Below are positions 24,449 to 33,906 of a stretch of DNA of 46,356 bases, piece by piece. Below the pieces are notes generated by a model. The model ran no database searches. It was not told the origin of the DNA and saw nothing but the letters and a program-made list of their open reading frames with translations. Position numbers and translations under genes: made by a program. Every line of letters begins with the position of its first letter. The first letter of the stretch is position 1. The stretch comes from Acaryochloris sp. IP29b_bin.148 (GTDB lineage Bacteria; Cyanobacteriota; Cyanobacteriia; Thermosynechococcales; Thermosynechococcaceae): positions 1 to 46,356 of the forward strand of contig NZ_JANQOY010000129.1 in NCBI RefSeq assembly GCF_028285565.1. The letters run 5' to 3'.

Positions 24449-26158
24449 ATGAAGATTGCGATCGCACAATTGAATCCCACCATTGGTGATTTGGTCGGAA
24501 ATGCTGAAGCTATTGCAGCGGCGGCCACGGCAGCCGACCAGCAGGGGGCGACCTTACTCTTAACCCCAGAGCTATCCCTATGTGGCTATCCCCCTAGAGA
24601 CTTGTTGCTCGACCCCAGCTTTGTGGCGGCGACCCAGACCACCTTGGAACAGTTGGCCACCCAGTTGCCAGCCAAACTCCATGTGTTGGTGGGCAGCGTG
24701 CAGCAGAACGAGGCCCAGGGCGGTAAGCCCCTCTTCAATAGCATTGTCCATGTGCATAACGGTGAGATTCAGCAGTGTTTCCATAAGCATTTGCTGCCCA
24801 CTTACGATGTGTTCGATGAAGATCGCTATTTTGAACCTGGCAACCAGGCCAATGTCCTGGATCTGAAAGAAGGCAAAATTGGGGTCACCATTTGTGAGGA
24901 TCTGTGGAACAACTCAGACTTTTGGGAGAAACAGGCCTACGCCGTGGATCCAGTCGCTGAACTGATGAGCTACAACGTGGATTTGATTATCAACTTATCT
25001 GCCTCTCCCTTCTGTGTCGGCAAACAAGACCTGCGAGAAGCTATGTTACGGCACCATGCTCAGCAGTACCACTGTCCCCTGATCTATGCCAATCAGGTGG
25101 GCGGTAATGACGACTTGATTTTTGATGGCCGCAGTGTGGCCGTCAACCGCCAGGGAGACGTGGTGGGGCGGGCCAAGGGCTTTGCACCTGACTTGTTGCT
25201 CTTTGATTACGAGGCCCATGATCTGCTGCCCAGTCGCATTGAGCCTGCGGTCTCTGATATCAATGCTGAAATCTGGTCAGCCTTGGTATTAGGATTGCGA
25301 GACTATGCTCAAAAATGTGGATTTAGCCAAGCCGTTCTGGGACTCAGTGGCGGTATCGACTCGTCCTTAGTGGCCGCCATTGCTGCTGCTGCCCTGGGTC
25401 CTGAGAATGTATTGGGCGTGCTGATGCCTTCGCCCTACAGTTCTGATCATTCCATCAGAGATGCGGAAGATCTGGCCCAGAACCTAGGAATGCCCACGAC
25501 ACAGTTAGAGATCGCATCAGCAATGCAGACCTACGACCAAATCTTAGGGGCTGTTTTTGCCGGGACTGAACCCGGTGTCGCTGAAGAAAATATTCAGGCC
25601 CGGATTCGAGGGAATTTGCTGATGGCCATTGCCAATAAATTTGGCCGTTTGCTGATCTCTACGGGTAATAAATCAGAAATGGCCGTTGGCTACTGCACCC
25701 TCTATGGCGATATGAATGGGGGCTTGGCGGCCATTGCCGATGTACCTAAGACTCGGGTGTATGAGCTATGCCGTTGGCTGAATACCCACACGCCACCTGA
25801 ACTGGGAGCGCAGGAAACCATTATCCCCGACTCCGTAATCACCAAGCCCCCCAGTGCTGAACTGAAACCCGGACAAGTGGATCAAGACTCTCTGCCTGAC
25901 TATGACGTTCTCGATGATATCCTCTATCGCTATGTGGATCATCATCAATCGAGCCAACAAATAATCGCGGCAGGTCACCCCGCCGCGATCGTGGACCGAA
26001 TTATTCAAATGGTCAAAAGGGCTGAGTTCAAACGCCGCCAAGCCCCCCCTGGGCTCAAGATTACGGATCGAGCCTTTGGGACAGGTTGGCGTATGCCCAT
26101 TGCGGCTCGCACCACCCGGCCATCTGCAACAGCTCAGCCTGTATCCGTTGAGAACTAA
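24449..26158 (+). CDS. nadE: Glutamine-dependent NAD+ synthase
   Basis: 569 aa, two domains. The N-terminal nitrilase-type glutaminase has Glu41 (LTPELSLCGYPP), Lys113 (CFHKHLLPTYDVFDEDRYF) and nucleophile Cys149 (GVTICEDLWN). The C-terminal ATP pyrophosphatase has LGLSGGIDSSLVAA (P-loop, about residue 300), LISTGNKSEMAVGY and KPPSAELKPGQVDQDSLPDY. It amidates deamido-NAD, using ammonia from glutamine. It starts 9 bp after the NrtR-like gene and ends the NAD operon. Confidence 0.96.
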   Translation: MKIAIAQLNPTIGDLVGNAEAIAAAATAADQQGATLLLTPELSLCGYPPRDLLLDPSFVAATQTTLEQLATQLPAKLHVLVGSVQQNEAQGGKPLFNSIVHVHNGEIQQCFHKHLLPTYDVFDEDRYFEPGNQANVLDLKEGKIGVTICEDLWNNSDFWEKQAYAVDPVAELMSYNVDLIINLSASPFCVGKQDLREAMLRHHAQQYHCPLIYANQVGGNDDLIFDGRSVAVNRQGDVVGRAKGFAPDLLLFDYEAHDLLPSRIEPAVSDINAEIWSALVLGLRDYAQKCGFSQAVLGLSGGIDSSLVAAIAAAALGPENVLGVLMPSPYSSDHSIRDAEDLAQNLGMPTTQLEIASAMQTYDQILGAVFAGTEPGVAEENIQARIRGNLLMAIANKFGRLLISTGNKSEMAVGYCTLYGDMNGGLAAIADVPKTRVYELCRWLNTHTPPELGAQETIIPDSVITKPPSAELKPGQVDQDSLPDYDVLDDILYRYVDHHQSSQQIIAAGHPAAIVDRIIQMVKRAEFKRRQAPPGLKITDRAFGTGWRMPIAARTTRPSATAQPVSVEN

Positions 26159-26198
26159 TGGCTAGCCAGTGGCGCAAATAAACTATTGAAGGGGGAGG

Positions 26199-26627
26199 CT
26201 AAGCGATGCCAGCCACAACCAATGCTGCCTTGGCTGTTTCACCAAAAGGTAAGAGGTGATTAATCACTGAATTCAATATGGTGAGCAGGATGGATCCGAC
26301 GATGGGATCTAAAATTTTGTTTTGTAATCTAAACCCAGGCACCAATGCTGCGGCCAAGGCAAAAATAATGATATTCAGGACAAAGTGAATGGGACCAGCA
26401 ATCACAACATCTGTGAGCTTTGGCCCTAACTCCAATAGCGCGAACAAAGGCACGACCAAAGCATTCAAGATACCGAAAATAAAAGCGGAAAAGACAGCCT
26501 TTCCCGGGCTATCAATTTCTACCCCCAAAAAGGGCAATTTGGAAATAATAAACAGACTAACGGCAGTCACAATCAGTTTCAGGACTAGTCCCAAAATCGT
26601 ATTGATACCATACGCTAATGGAATCAT
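26199..26627 (-). CDS. Phage-holin-family (4-TM) membrane protein
   Basis: 142 aa, four hydrophobic segments: ILGLVLKLIVTAVSLFIIS, AVFSAFIFGILNALVVPLF, IAGPIHFVLNIIIFALAAALV and VGSILLTILNSVINHLL. This arrangement is that of the mycobacterial 4-TMS phage holin superfamily (YvlD-like). Such chromosomal genes are usually not phage; the role in the cell is unknown. A strong GAGGAGG lies upstream of ATG 26627. It is convergent with nadE. Confidence 0.85.
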   Translation of the reverse strand: MIPLAYGINTILGLVLKLIVTAVSLFIISKLPFLGVEIDSPGKAVFSAFIFGILNALVVPLFALLELGPKLTDVVIAGPIHFVLNIIIFALAAALVPGFRLQNKILDPIVGSILLTILNSVINHLLPFGETAKAALVVAGIA

Positions 26628-26959
26628 TCGTCTATCCTCCTCGGATACAGTCTGGGTTAATAACTAACAGAATTGGAGCCACTCGCATAAGTCCCCCAGT
26701 GGATTACTCCACATGTAGTGACTACTGTTTTGATTCAGATTCTTAATACTCCTACCGTATTATTTGCTACTAAACCTCAGAATATTTAGATTTGTTTATA
26801 AAAAAGCGAAATACTTCGTCATATTCCTAGGCATTGGGATTATCGTTGAGTCACTCAATTCGAGCCATCGTCAACAGCACACCGCTCTGGACCTACTATT
26901 GAGAAGCGAGCATCTATGCCTCACGATATTCAAGTCATTACCCTTGATGGACCATCGCC
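26628..26959. other. Intergenic region upstream of the K+ channel gene
   Basis: The stretch is moderately AT-rich around 26750-26830. It must hold the divergent promoters for the holin-like and channel genes, but I see no clear boxes or repeats. Confidence 0.3.
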
Positions 26960-28000
26960 GTGTACTCGATTTTGGAGAAAAAATATCAGCAGATTCAGCG
27001 GGAATTATTTTTAGGAATAGGAGCTTTTGGCGGCGTCATTGTCTCAGGCACGCTTTGGTATTGGTTAGTCGAGCGCTGGCCGTTGACGGATGCCCTCTAT
27101 ATGACGGTGATCACCCTCTCCACCGTGGGCTTTATGGAAGTGAATCCCCTCAGCGATCGCGGTCGATTATTTACCATTGTCCTGATTATCGTCGGCGTGA
27201 TTTGGCTGGGCTATATTGCCAATCGCTTTACGGAAGCCGTGATTCAAGGATATTTCCGCGATGGCGTCCGGCTGCAACAACAACGACGACTGTTGGATGA
27301 GCTGTCAGGACACTTTATCCTCTGTGGCTTTGGCCGGACTGGACAGCAAATTGCTCAGGAATTGTCCACCGAAGCCATTCCCTTTGTGGTGATTGATCAA
27401 GAGGCTGAATTGATAGAAGCGGCCCAAAATGCTGGCTACATGAGCATTCAAGGTGGAGCCACCAATGATCAAACCTTGCTGCAAGCTGGCATTCAGCGAG
27501 CCACTGGCCTGATTACCACCCTGGCCTCAGATGCCGATAATTTGTACACCGTGTTGTCTGCTAAAAATCTCAATGCTCAGATTAGGGCTATTGTTCGAGC
27601 CAACAGTGAAGATGCTCTGCAAAAAATGCAGCAGGTGGGCGTAGATGCTGTGGTTGCCCCGTATATGACGGTAGGCAAACGGATGGTCGCAGCCGCACTG
27701 CGCCCCCAAGTGGTGAATTTTATGGATGTGGCTTTAACGGGAAGCGAACCAGCTTTCTATATCGAAGAGCTGCTGATTGATACCGATAGCTGTCCATATA
27801 TTGGCCAGTCCTTGGGAGTCGCAGATGTGCGATCGCAGACGGGTGCATCCATCCTTGCCATCCGCCGAGCCAATGGAGAACTGATTGGTTCGCCCTCTGC
27901 TCAAACCAAATTTTGTAGCCAAGATCTACTGATTTGTATGGGTACCACTCAACAACTTCAGGCTCTCAATCAGGCCCTGTCTACCGCAGGATTCAGTTAA
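26960..28000 (+). CDS. Two-TM potassium channel with RCK domains; altered selectivity filter
   Basis: 346 aa from GTG 26960 (no in-frame ATG near). TM1 is GIGAFGGVIVSGTLWYWLV, the pore helix and filter MTVITLSTVGFMEVNPLS, and TM2 FTIVLIIVGVIWLGYI. TrkA-N follows with HFILCGFGRTGQQIAQEL (GxGxxG) and IDQEAELIEAA, then TrkA-C (about 255-340). The filter reads TVGFM rather than TVGYG: the second glycine is Met. Ion selectivity may differ. Its stop overlaps the exbD stop on the other strand (27997-28000). Confidence 0.88.
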   Translation: MYSILEKKYQQIQRELFLGIGAFGGVIVSGTLWYWLVERWPLTDALYMTVITLSTVGFMEVNPLSDRGRLFTIVLIIVGVIWLGYIANRFTEAVIQGYFRDGVRLQQQRRLLDELSGHFILCGFGRTGQQIAQELSTEAIPFVVIDQEAELIEAAQNAGYMSIQGGATNDQTLLQAGIQRATGLITTLASDADNLYTVLSAKNLNAQIRAIVRANSEDALQKMQQVGVDAVVAPYMTVGKRMVAAALRPQVVNFMDVALTGSEPAFYIEELLIDTDSCPYIGQSLGVADVRSQTGASILAIRRANGELIGSPSAQTKFCSQDLLICMGTTQQLQALNQALSTAGFS

Positions 28001-28662
28001 GGAGAGGTCGGACTGGGTTGAGGCGTTGGGGTCGTCCCAGGCAAAATGGGTACTGGCTGTCCAGGCAGGGGTTGGTTCGGCAGGGGTTGATTGGGCGCAA
28101 TGGGCTGAGTAGGTGCAACGGGCTGAGTGGGCGCTCCCGGTATATTTCCTGCTCCAGGCTGATCGACGGAAGGAACGGGCAATAGATCAGGGGATTGTGG
28201 ATTCTGACCCGGTTGACTTGGCGTCTGCCCTGGAACCGATCCAGGTGGTGTGACGGGATCACTGGGTCTAGTTTCCAACGCCACGCGCTCTCCTCCTACA
28301 GAGCGTAAAAGATCTAGGATGGCAACCACTTGGTTGTAAGGGGCCGCGCCATCCGCTTTTAAGATCACGACTCCTTGCGGATTGAGCCTCAGATATCGGC
28401 TGACCAGCTGCTTTAATTGAGTTTGGTTGACCGGTTGATCATTGGCCAGTAGCTCCCCCAAATTGCCGACCTGCACTCTAAACTTACTGCTAAACTGAGT
28501 CGTGCCTGTTTCGGCGATGGGTAAGTTGAGGTTGATGCCTTCGGGTCTGCTGAGACCCACTGTTCCTAAGATAAAGACCGCCAGCAGACAGAAAACAACA
28601 TCTAGCAATGGAATCAGTTCGACCTGAATGTCGGCATCTTCATTTTCTAAAAACGTTTTCAT
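27997..28662 (-). CDS. exbD: ExbD/TolR-type biopolymer transport protein with long Pro-rich tail
   Basis: 221 aa. It has a short cytoplasmic N-terminus (MKTFLENEDADIQVELIPLLD), one TM segment containing the conserved Asp (DVVFCLLAVFILGT) and a periplasmic domain ending YNQVVAILDLLRSVGGERVALET at about residue 135. The last 85 residues are Pro/Gln-rich with tandem units such as APTQP and PNQPL, unusual for ExbD. With ExbB just upstream (37-bp gap) it forms a proton-driven motor energising TonB or a similar partner. No tonB gene is visible. Confidence 0.9.
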   Translation of the reverse strand: MKTFLENEDADIQVELIPLLDVVFCLLAVFILGTVGLSRPEGINLNLPIAETGTTQFSSKFRVQVGNLGELLANDQPVNQTQLKQLVSRYLRLNPQGVVILKADGAAPYNQVVAILDLLRSVGGERVALETRPSDPVTPPGSVPGQTPSQPGQNPQSPDLLPVPSVDQPGAGNIPGAPTQPVAPTQPIAPNQPLPNQPLPGQPVPILPGTTPTPQPSPTSP

Positions 28663-28699
28663 ATCACAGGCAAACTAAAAATCAACAGGCCACTCACAA

Positions 28700-29380
28700 C
28701 TATTCATTGCCCATCGAAGGTGGATCACTTTTGGCCGTTAAGGTTGGCCGGGACTCTGTGGGTTGCAACCAAAATTGTCGATAGACCAGTTCCAGTTCAT
28801 TACCCATCCGGCGAAAGATGCGAGCCTGATTAAAAACCAGGCCTTGAAAGAAACGGTAAAAGGCTAAGGAAACAATGGCAATTGCCAGTCCTACTAAGGT
28901 ACTCGTGAGCGCTTGATCGATGCCCAAGGCAGGATTACCGACAATCTGACCAAATTCTTCAAAGTTCAATTTTCCCAAGGAATTTTGAAGACCTAAAATC
29001 GTTCCAAACAAACCCAGAAGCGGCGCTAAAGCAATCACCGTTTCTAAAATCTTGCTGCCCTTTTTCATGGCTGACAATTCTTCGTCGGCAGAGGCTTCTA
29101 AAGCTAATCGAAAAATTTCAGGTTCCTGGTTCGCTAAACGCAATGGTGTAAACAGAAAGCGGCCAATGGGCTGATTGCTAAATTGTCTAGCTAGGTGAGT
29201 CGCTTCATCCCAATCTCGACGAGCAGCATCAATGATTTGTCGTGCTGTTTTTCGCTCGCCTCTGAGCAGATTGCTCCAGAACCATAAGCGCTCAAAAATG
29301 GTTGCGATCGCAAAGATAGAAAGTAAGAGCAAGGGCCAGATCGTTGGCCCTACCTTTCCCAGTAGCTCAATGATACTCAC
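28700..29380 (-). CDS. exbB: MotA/TolQ/ExbB proton-channel protein
   Basis: 226 aa from GTG 29380. Three TM segments: IWPLLLLSIFAIATIFERLW, VIALAPLLGLFGTILGLQ and ALTSTLVGLAIAIVSLAFYR, with the family motif LAPLLGLFGTILG. Between TM1 and TM2 lies the cytoplasmic loop. It partners the ExbD-like protein encoded 37 bp downstream. Together they convert the proton gradient across the plasma membrane into mechanical work for outer-membrane transport or envelope integrity. Confidence 0.92.
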   Translation of the reverse strand: MSIIELLGKVGPTIWPLLLLSIFAIATIFERLWFWSNLLRGERKTARQIIDAARRDWDEATHLARQFSNQPIGRFLFTPLRLANQEPEIFRLALEASADEELSAMKKGSKILETVIALAPLLGLFGTILGLQNSLGKLNFEEFGQIVGNPALGIDQALTSTLVGLAIAIVSLAFYRFFQGLVFNQARIFRRMGNELELVYRQFWLQPTESRPTLTAKSDPPSMGNE

Positions 29381-29681
29381 GGCGTTCCTTTTGCCTAGCT
29401 GACGCTGAGATGAATAATATACGAAGTTTTATGTTCGTTTTTATCTCATCATGAAGTATACGATATAGCATGACTTATTCGTTTGTGAAATAAATCTCAC
29501 CTACCCTTAATCAATCGTTAGAAGACTCTTTTGAGAATTATCTTCAGCATTATTAAATTCCTCTCCAGGAACAACCTAATTTCCTAAAAAAACTCACAGA
29601 CAGCCTTTTGGTGGAAATCCACACCCGATGAATTTTTCGATTGCTGACACAATAGAGACGTAAAGGATTGCAACCCAACCT
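29381..29681. other. AT-rich divergent intergenic region
   Basis: It separates exbB and the DUF1232 gene. No gene or clear regulatory motif was recognised. Confidence 0.3.
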
Positions 29682-29999
29682 ATGAATTTTTCCATCAAAG
29701 CACTGTATCAGTGGTACCGAAACAGCCTGCGTAATCCCAAATATCGTGCGTGGATTATTGTTGGAACGTTGGCATACCTATTCAGCCCCTTTGATATTTC
29801 TCCTGATCTCTTTCCCATTGTTGGCCAAATTGATGATCTTGCTCTCTTGACATTGTTTATTTCCGAGATATCCCAACTCTGGATCGAGAACTATAAACAG
29901 CGCCAGGTTTCAACTCAGCCAGACACGAATGCCTCTAACCCCCATACACCAGATACCTCAGAAACCGTAGATGTTGATGCCGTCCCGGTTCAGGATTGA
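29682..29999 (+). CDS. DUF1232 (YkvA-like) small membrane protein
   Basis: 105 aa. The DUF1232 core is RAWIIVGTLAYLFSPFDISPDLFPIVGQIDDLALLTLFI: two hydrophobic stretches around the SPFDxxPDxxPxxGxxDD motif. The C-terminal 35 residues are acidic and Thr/Asp-rich and probably disordered. The function is unknown. It is followed 40 bp later by a thioesterase gene on the same strand, possibly the same transcript. Confidence 0.85.
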   Translation: MNFSIKALYQWYRNSLRNPKYRAWIIVGTLAYLFSPFDISPDLFPIVGQIDDLALLTLFISEISQLWIENYKQRQVSTQPDTNASNPHTPDTSETVDVDAVPVQD

Positions 30000-30039
30000 G
30001 GTATTGTAGGTGGGGCTTGATCATCATTCCCCCTACACA

Positions 30040-30489
30040 ATGGTTCCTAATCCTAACTGGTCTCCCATTTGGTTTGAATATTGCACCCGAGTTCAACCCC
30101 GACATACCGACTATGCAGGCGTTGTCTGGCATGGCTCCTATATAGAGTGGATGGAAGCAGCCCGCATTGACGCCCTTCGCAGTGTGGGTCTTGAATATGT
30201 AGACCTCGTCAAAGAGGGATGTGATTTACCTGTGATTGATCTATCGCTCCGCTACCAACAAGCGATGTGGATGGAAGACACCGTCATTGTCCGATCTCGC
30301 TTAAATAAAGTCGAGAAAATCCGTTTATCTTGGGATCAACATATTTTTACCGCCAACCGTGATCAGCCTTGTATCTTAGGCCAAGTGACGTTAGTGCCTT
30401 TAAATTCCGAGAGCAAGCGCATCTTACGCAAATTTCCTCCGCGTTTGCAAGATGCTGTAAGTCAAATGTCATCTAAGCCAAGCGCTTGA
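30040..30489 (+). CDS. Hotdog-fold acyl-CoA thioesterase (4HBT type)
   Basis: 149 aa from ATG 30040; a GTG at 30010 in frame would add 10 residues. The catalytic motif is RHTDYAGVVWHGSYIEWMEAARID (about residues 20-43), with Asp23 in DYAG as the expected active-site residue. It matches the YbgC/4-hydroxybenzoyl-CoA thioesterase group. In cyanobacteria a related enzyme hydrolyses 1,4-dihydroxy-2-naphthoyl-CoA in phylloquinone synthesis; that role is possible but not shown here. Confidence 0.85.
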   Translation: MVPNPNWSPIWFEYCTRVQPRHTDYAGVVWHGSYIEWMEAARIDALRSVGLEYVDLVKEGCDLPVIDLSLRYQQAMWMEDTVIVRSRLNKVEKIRLSWDQHIFTANRDQPCILGQVTLVPLNSESKRILRKFPPRLQDAVSQMSSKPSA

Positions 30490-30921
30490 TCGCTAGCCTT
30501 GAACAAGCGGGTGATTTAGAACCCACATCGATCATGGTGGGCAGGTTCTATTCATCCTATGCGTTTTGGATATGTGTCCGTTTTCCCATCACCCTGCTTA
30601 AGACCCATAACTTAAGATCCATAAAGATTAAGGGTTTCTTGGACAGTTTCTAAAATGAAATGCTACGTTGGAATTAAATTATATCCAGAGAAAAATATTG
30701 GGGTTCTTTAGGTGATTTGGATCACCTTTAGGTGTGCGCTTGATCACACCACAATTTGATCATTGTTTTTAATTTATGTTCATGTATGGGCATACTAATC
30801 ACACGCAAAATAATTCAGCGGGTTTGGGAGCACCTTGAATTAGGAAGCAGTTAATTACTTCGCCAGTGTTTATTGTCCTGATCATTTAACTGTCACCCTT
30901 ATCATCTCACTTAGAAATCAC
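30490..30921. other. Intergenic region with tandem hairpins
   Basis: Only the repeats at 30706-30750 stand out; the remainder shows no gene. The region is the presumed promoter and leader of the 431-aa gene. Confidence 0.35.
30706..30750 (+). repeat. Two tandem CTTTAGGTG units, each forming a hairpin
   Basis: CTTTAGGTG occurs at 30706-30714 and 30726-30734 (20-bp period). Each copy is followed by its own inverted arm: AGGTGA-N6-TCACCT (30710-30727) and GGTGTG-N8-CACACC (30731-30750). This may be a protein-binding site or RNA structure for the next gene, about 170 bp downstream. Confidence 0.45.
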
Positions 30922-32217
30922 GTGTATACCCAGTTGCCTCAGCATCAATCTCGCGCAACTTCCAACGCGCAAAGAGTGTACGATCACCTGCTTGCCTGCG
31001 TGCGCACCGAATCTCCCCAAGAGGTTTTGCACCGATTTCAATCCCTCTTTTTGGGAACCTCAGGATATCAAGAGCCTGAGATTCGGCAAGCGGTCAATGC
31101 CATTGTTAAATCTGCCAGCAAGCAAGAAGAGTTTTCGTTATTTTTCAATCGGTGTTGCTATATTTTGGTGAATCGGTGGCAGACTCAATTGGATTGTCGG
31201 TACGCCATTCCAAATTTAATCGAACTATTGGGACAAGCGAGTTGCATGCCCGCTAGCTTAGGGCGAACCCAAACCACAACCCGCCTTCGATTGTTAGTCA
31301 AGCAGTTTGTCAAAAGTGCTCACTTCCAACGGTTAAGGCGATTTTCAGACTTTATCAACCCTCGTTCTGCTACCTCTGCTCAACAACCTTTGGTAACGCT
31401 GTTACAGCGATATCCCTATCTCTATAAACACTGCCTGGTGTCTCAGGGAGACACGCAAGAACACCAACAAGTGGTGCACCAAGCTCAGATTCAGACGCAG
31501 AAAAGGTTTGAACTCGAGTTATCGCTGTATATGACAGATATCTTGAAACGCAGTGCTAGACAGTCTACATCCATCATTCAAACCGTGGGACAACCGAGCA
31601 CTGGCAGAATTATTCAACCGGTCTATAACCCTACGTTGTTAAGTGATTCTGATCTTCGCAGTTCCTTAAAGCACTTTGTCGGCAAAGTAGATGCTCGCAA
31701 CACGCATCAAGACTTAGCACAGCACTTTTTAAGACGGCAAGGGGCAGCTCAATCATCCTACAAGCATTTCAAAAAAGACTTATACGAATACTTAGTTGCA
31801 TCCGTCGATACCAAGTTTGGCCAATGTCGGTTTAACAATCAATTGCATCAATGCTTACAAGAGATGTTTCCAGAAAGCAATGATCGCAACATGAATGACT
31901 TCCTCATGGTGCGGACCTGCCAGCAAGTCTTCAATTTCCTGGTGATTGAAAGTCGTCGACAGCCCAAACATTGGATCTTTATGGACCTGATCAACAATAT
32001 CGGCTCGACCTCAACGATTAGCTTGCTACTCAAGGTTGTTTTACTCTGCAAGAAGGTGAAACCATACCTAGAAAAGCGCTTTGCACTTCTGTTCAGCCAC
32101 TATGAAACTCACAAACAGTCAACAGTCCAATGGTTAGTCCACTGTTTTGAGAAACTGAACCTGGCTTGGTGCAGTCAGTTTGGCAAGTTTGACTATTCCT
32201 ATGTATCTGTTCTGTAG
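30922..32217 (+). CDS. Conserved cyanobacterial-type hypothetical protein, 431 aa
   Basis: GTG start at 30922. It is helix-rich with no signal peptide or TM segments. Visible landmarks are PQEVLHRFQSLFLGTSGY (about 32-49), FFNRCCYILVNRWQTQ, LRLLVKQFVKSAHFQRLRRF, LLQRYPYLYKHCLVS, TNPTLLSDSDLRSSLKHFVGK-like text near 250-275 and a C-terminal FDYSYVSVL. Many Cys and His residues are spread out without a zinc pattern. I do not recognise a characterised family. It is flanked by housekeeping genes and is monocistronic. Confidence 0.75.
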   Translation: MYTQLPQHQSRATSNAQRVYDHLLACVRTESPQEVLHRFQSLFLGTSGYQEPEIRQAVNAIVKSASKQEEFSLFFNRCCYILVNRWQTQLDCRYAIPNLIELLGQASCMPASLGRTQTTTRLRLLVKQFVKSAHFQRLRRFSDFINPRSATSAQQPLVTLLQRYPYLYKHCLVSQGDTQEHQQVVHQAQIQTQKRFELELSLYMTDILKRSARQSTSIIQTVGQPSTGRIIQPVYNPTLLSDSDLRSSLKHFVGKVDARNTHQDLAQHFLRRQGAAQSSYKHFKKDLYEYLVASVDTKFGQCRFNNQLHQCLQEMFPESNDRNMNDFLMVRTCQQVFNFLVIESRRQPKHWIFMDLINNIGSTSTISLLLKVVLLCKKVKPYLEKRFALLFSHYETHKQSTVQWLVHCFEKLNLAWCSQFGKFDYSYVSVL

Positions 32218-32420
32218 CGTTTCTGGCTATCGCTTTTAGCTAAAACTTCAACAGGAATACTCAGTCTGTGGCTCATCTTTATAGGAGCCTCACTTCGTCT
32301 CATTTTTTCCGTTTTCTGGTCTCAAAACGACTCAAGAAAGATGACTACTGATATTTGGTAGCAATCTGACCTTTAACCCTGCATAATAAGGAACGCAGTT
32401 TTCCTGGGGAACGAGCCATC

Positions 32421-33623
32421 ATGGGACGTGCTAAAAAAGTTGTATTGGCCTATTCTGGGGGCGTTGATACCTCCGTTTGTATTCCATATCTCAAGCACGA
32501 ATGGGGTGTTGAAGAAGTCATCACCCTTGCTGCGGACTTAGGTCAAGGAGATGAGCTAGAACCCATCCGCAAGAAAGCACTAGATGCTGGCGCTGCTCAA
32601 TCTTTGATTGCTGATGGCACTCAGCGCTTTATTGCTGACTATGCCTTTCCCGCCATTCAGGCCAACGCGCTTTACGAAAATCGATATCCCCTCTCCACGG
32701 CTTTAGCTCGACCCTTAATTGCCAAACTGCTCGTGGAAGCCGCTCAGACCCACGGTGCTGATGCCGTCGCTCACGGCTGTACAGGGAAAGGTAATGATCA
32801 GGTGCGCTTTGATGTGTCGATTGCTGCACTGAATCCCGACCTCAAAGTCCTTGCTCCTGCCCGTGAATGGGGGATGAGCCGGGAAGAAACGATTGCCTAC
32901 GGGGAAAAGTATGGGGTGCAGTCACCTGTGAAAAAATCATCTCCCTACAGTATTGATCGTAATTTATTGGGGCGAAGTGTGGAAGCCGGTCCCTTAGAAG
33001 ACCCCTGGGTAGAGCCGTTAGAAGAAGTCTATGATCTAACCCAGGCTATTGCCGATACCCCGGATCAGCCTGAGTACGTTGACATTGACTTTGCCCAAGG
33101 CCTTCCCACCCAACTGAATGGACAAGCCCTTAGCCCTGTTGCCCTCGTTGAACAGCTGAATCAAGTGGTGGGTAAGCATGGGGTGGGCCGCATTGATATG
33201 GTGGAAAATCGCTTAGTCGGCATTAAATCTCGCGAAATCTATGAAGCCCCTGCCCTGCTGGTGTTGATTCAGGCTCACCGAGAACTAGAGAGCTTAGCCC
33301 TAACGGCAGATGTCACTCATTACAAGCGAGGGATTGAAGAAACCTATAGTCAGCTGGTCTATAACGGCCTCTGGTTTAGCCCCCTCAAAGATGCCCTAGA
33401 TGCTTTTGTTCAGCAAACGCAAAAGCAAGTTACGGGCACGGTGCGAGTCAAGTTATTGAAGGGCTCGGCAACAGTGGTGGGTCGCCAATCCTCTCATTCT
33501 CTCTATACGCCTGACTTAGCAACCTATGGGGCTGAAGATGCTTTCGAGCACAAAGCGGCGGAAGGGTTTATCTACGTTTGGGGTCTGCCGACTCGGGTAT
33601 GGTCACAACAACAACGATCCTAA
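32421..33623 (+). CDS. argG: Argininosuccinate synthase
   Basis: 400 aa, full length. The ATP-pyrophosphatase motif [15 protein letters not shown] is at residues 10-24, followed by [31 protein letters not shown] (citrulline/aspartate site) and [23 protein letters not shown]. It ligates citrulline and aspartate to argininosuccinate, the penultimate step of arginine synthesis in the cytoplasm. It appears monocistronic. Confidence 0.97.
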   Translation: MGRAKKVVLAYSGGVDTSVCIPYLKHEWGVEEVITLAADLGQGDELEPIRKKALDAGAAQSLIADGTQRFIADYAFPAIQANALYENRYPLSTALARPLIAKLLVEAAQTHGADAVAHGCTGKGNDQVRFDVSIAALNPDLKVLAPAREWGMSREETIAYGEKYGVQSPVKKSSPYSIDRNLLGRSVEAGPLEDPWVEPLEEVYDLTQAIADTPDQPEYVDIDFAQGLPTQLNGQALSPVALVEQLNQVVGKHGVGRIDMVENRLVGIKSREIYEAPALLVLIQAHRELESLALTADVTHYKRGIEETYSQLVYNGLWFSPLKDALDAFVQQTQKQVTGTVRVKLLKGSATVVGRQSSHSLYTPDLATYGAEDAFEHKAAEGFIYVWGLPTRVWSQQQRS

Positions 33624-33906
33624 GTGCTGACTCGTATAAACACTCAACAGCCAGTTGCAGTCGTGTGGTTAGCAGAAGCACGTTGCCAAGTTAACGCTGT
33701 TAGCCACAGACAGAAAGAGTTCATCAAAATGCCAATCTGAAGTGAACCATTCCTCTCAGCTTGTCAGGCTGTGGTGTCACAATTCTCAGTGCCAAAGTAA
33801 TATGTTGGTGGTGGTTTGCCGCTCAGTACTTGTTACGCGATGAAACAGTATGATTGATATCCTCCAAACCCTACCCCTTGAACACCATTGTGGCGACCCA
33901 GTTTAG

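Noticed and set aside
26764..27300. 178-codon plus-strand frame before and into the K+ channel gene
   Set aside because: It starts with TTG and overlaps the channel in another frame; the overlapping part is a clear shadow and the upstream part resembles nothing.
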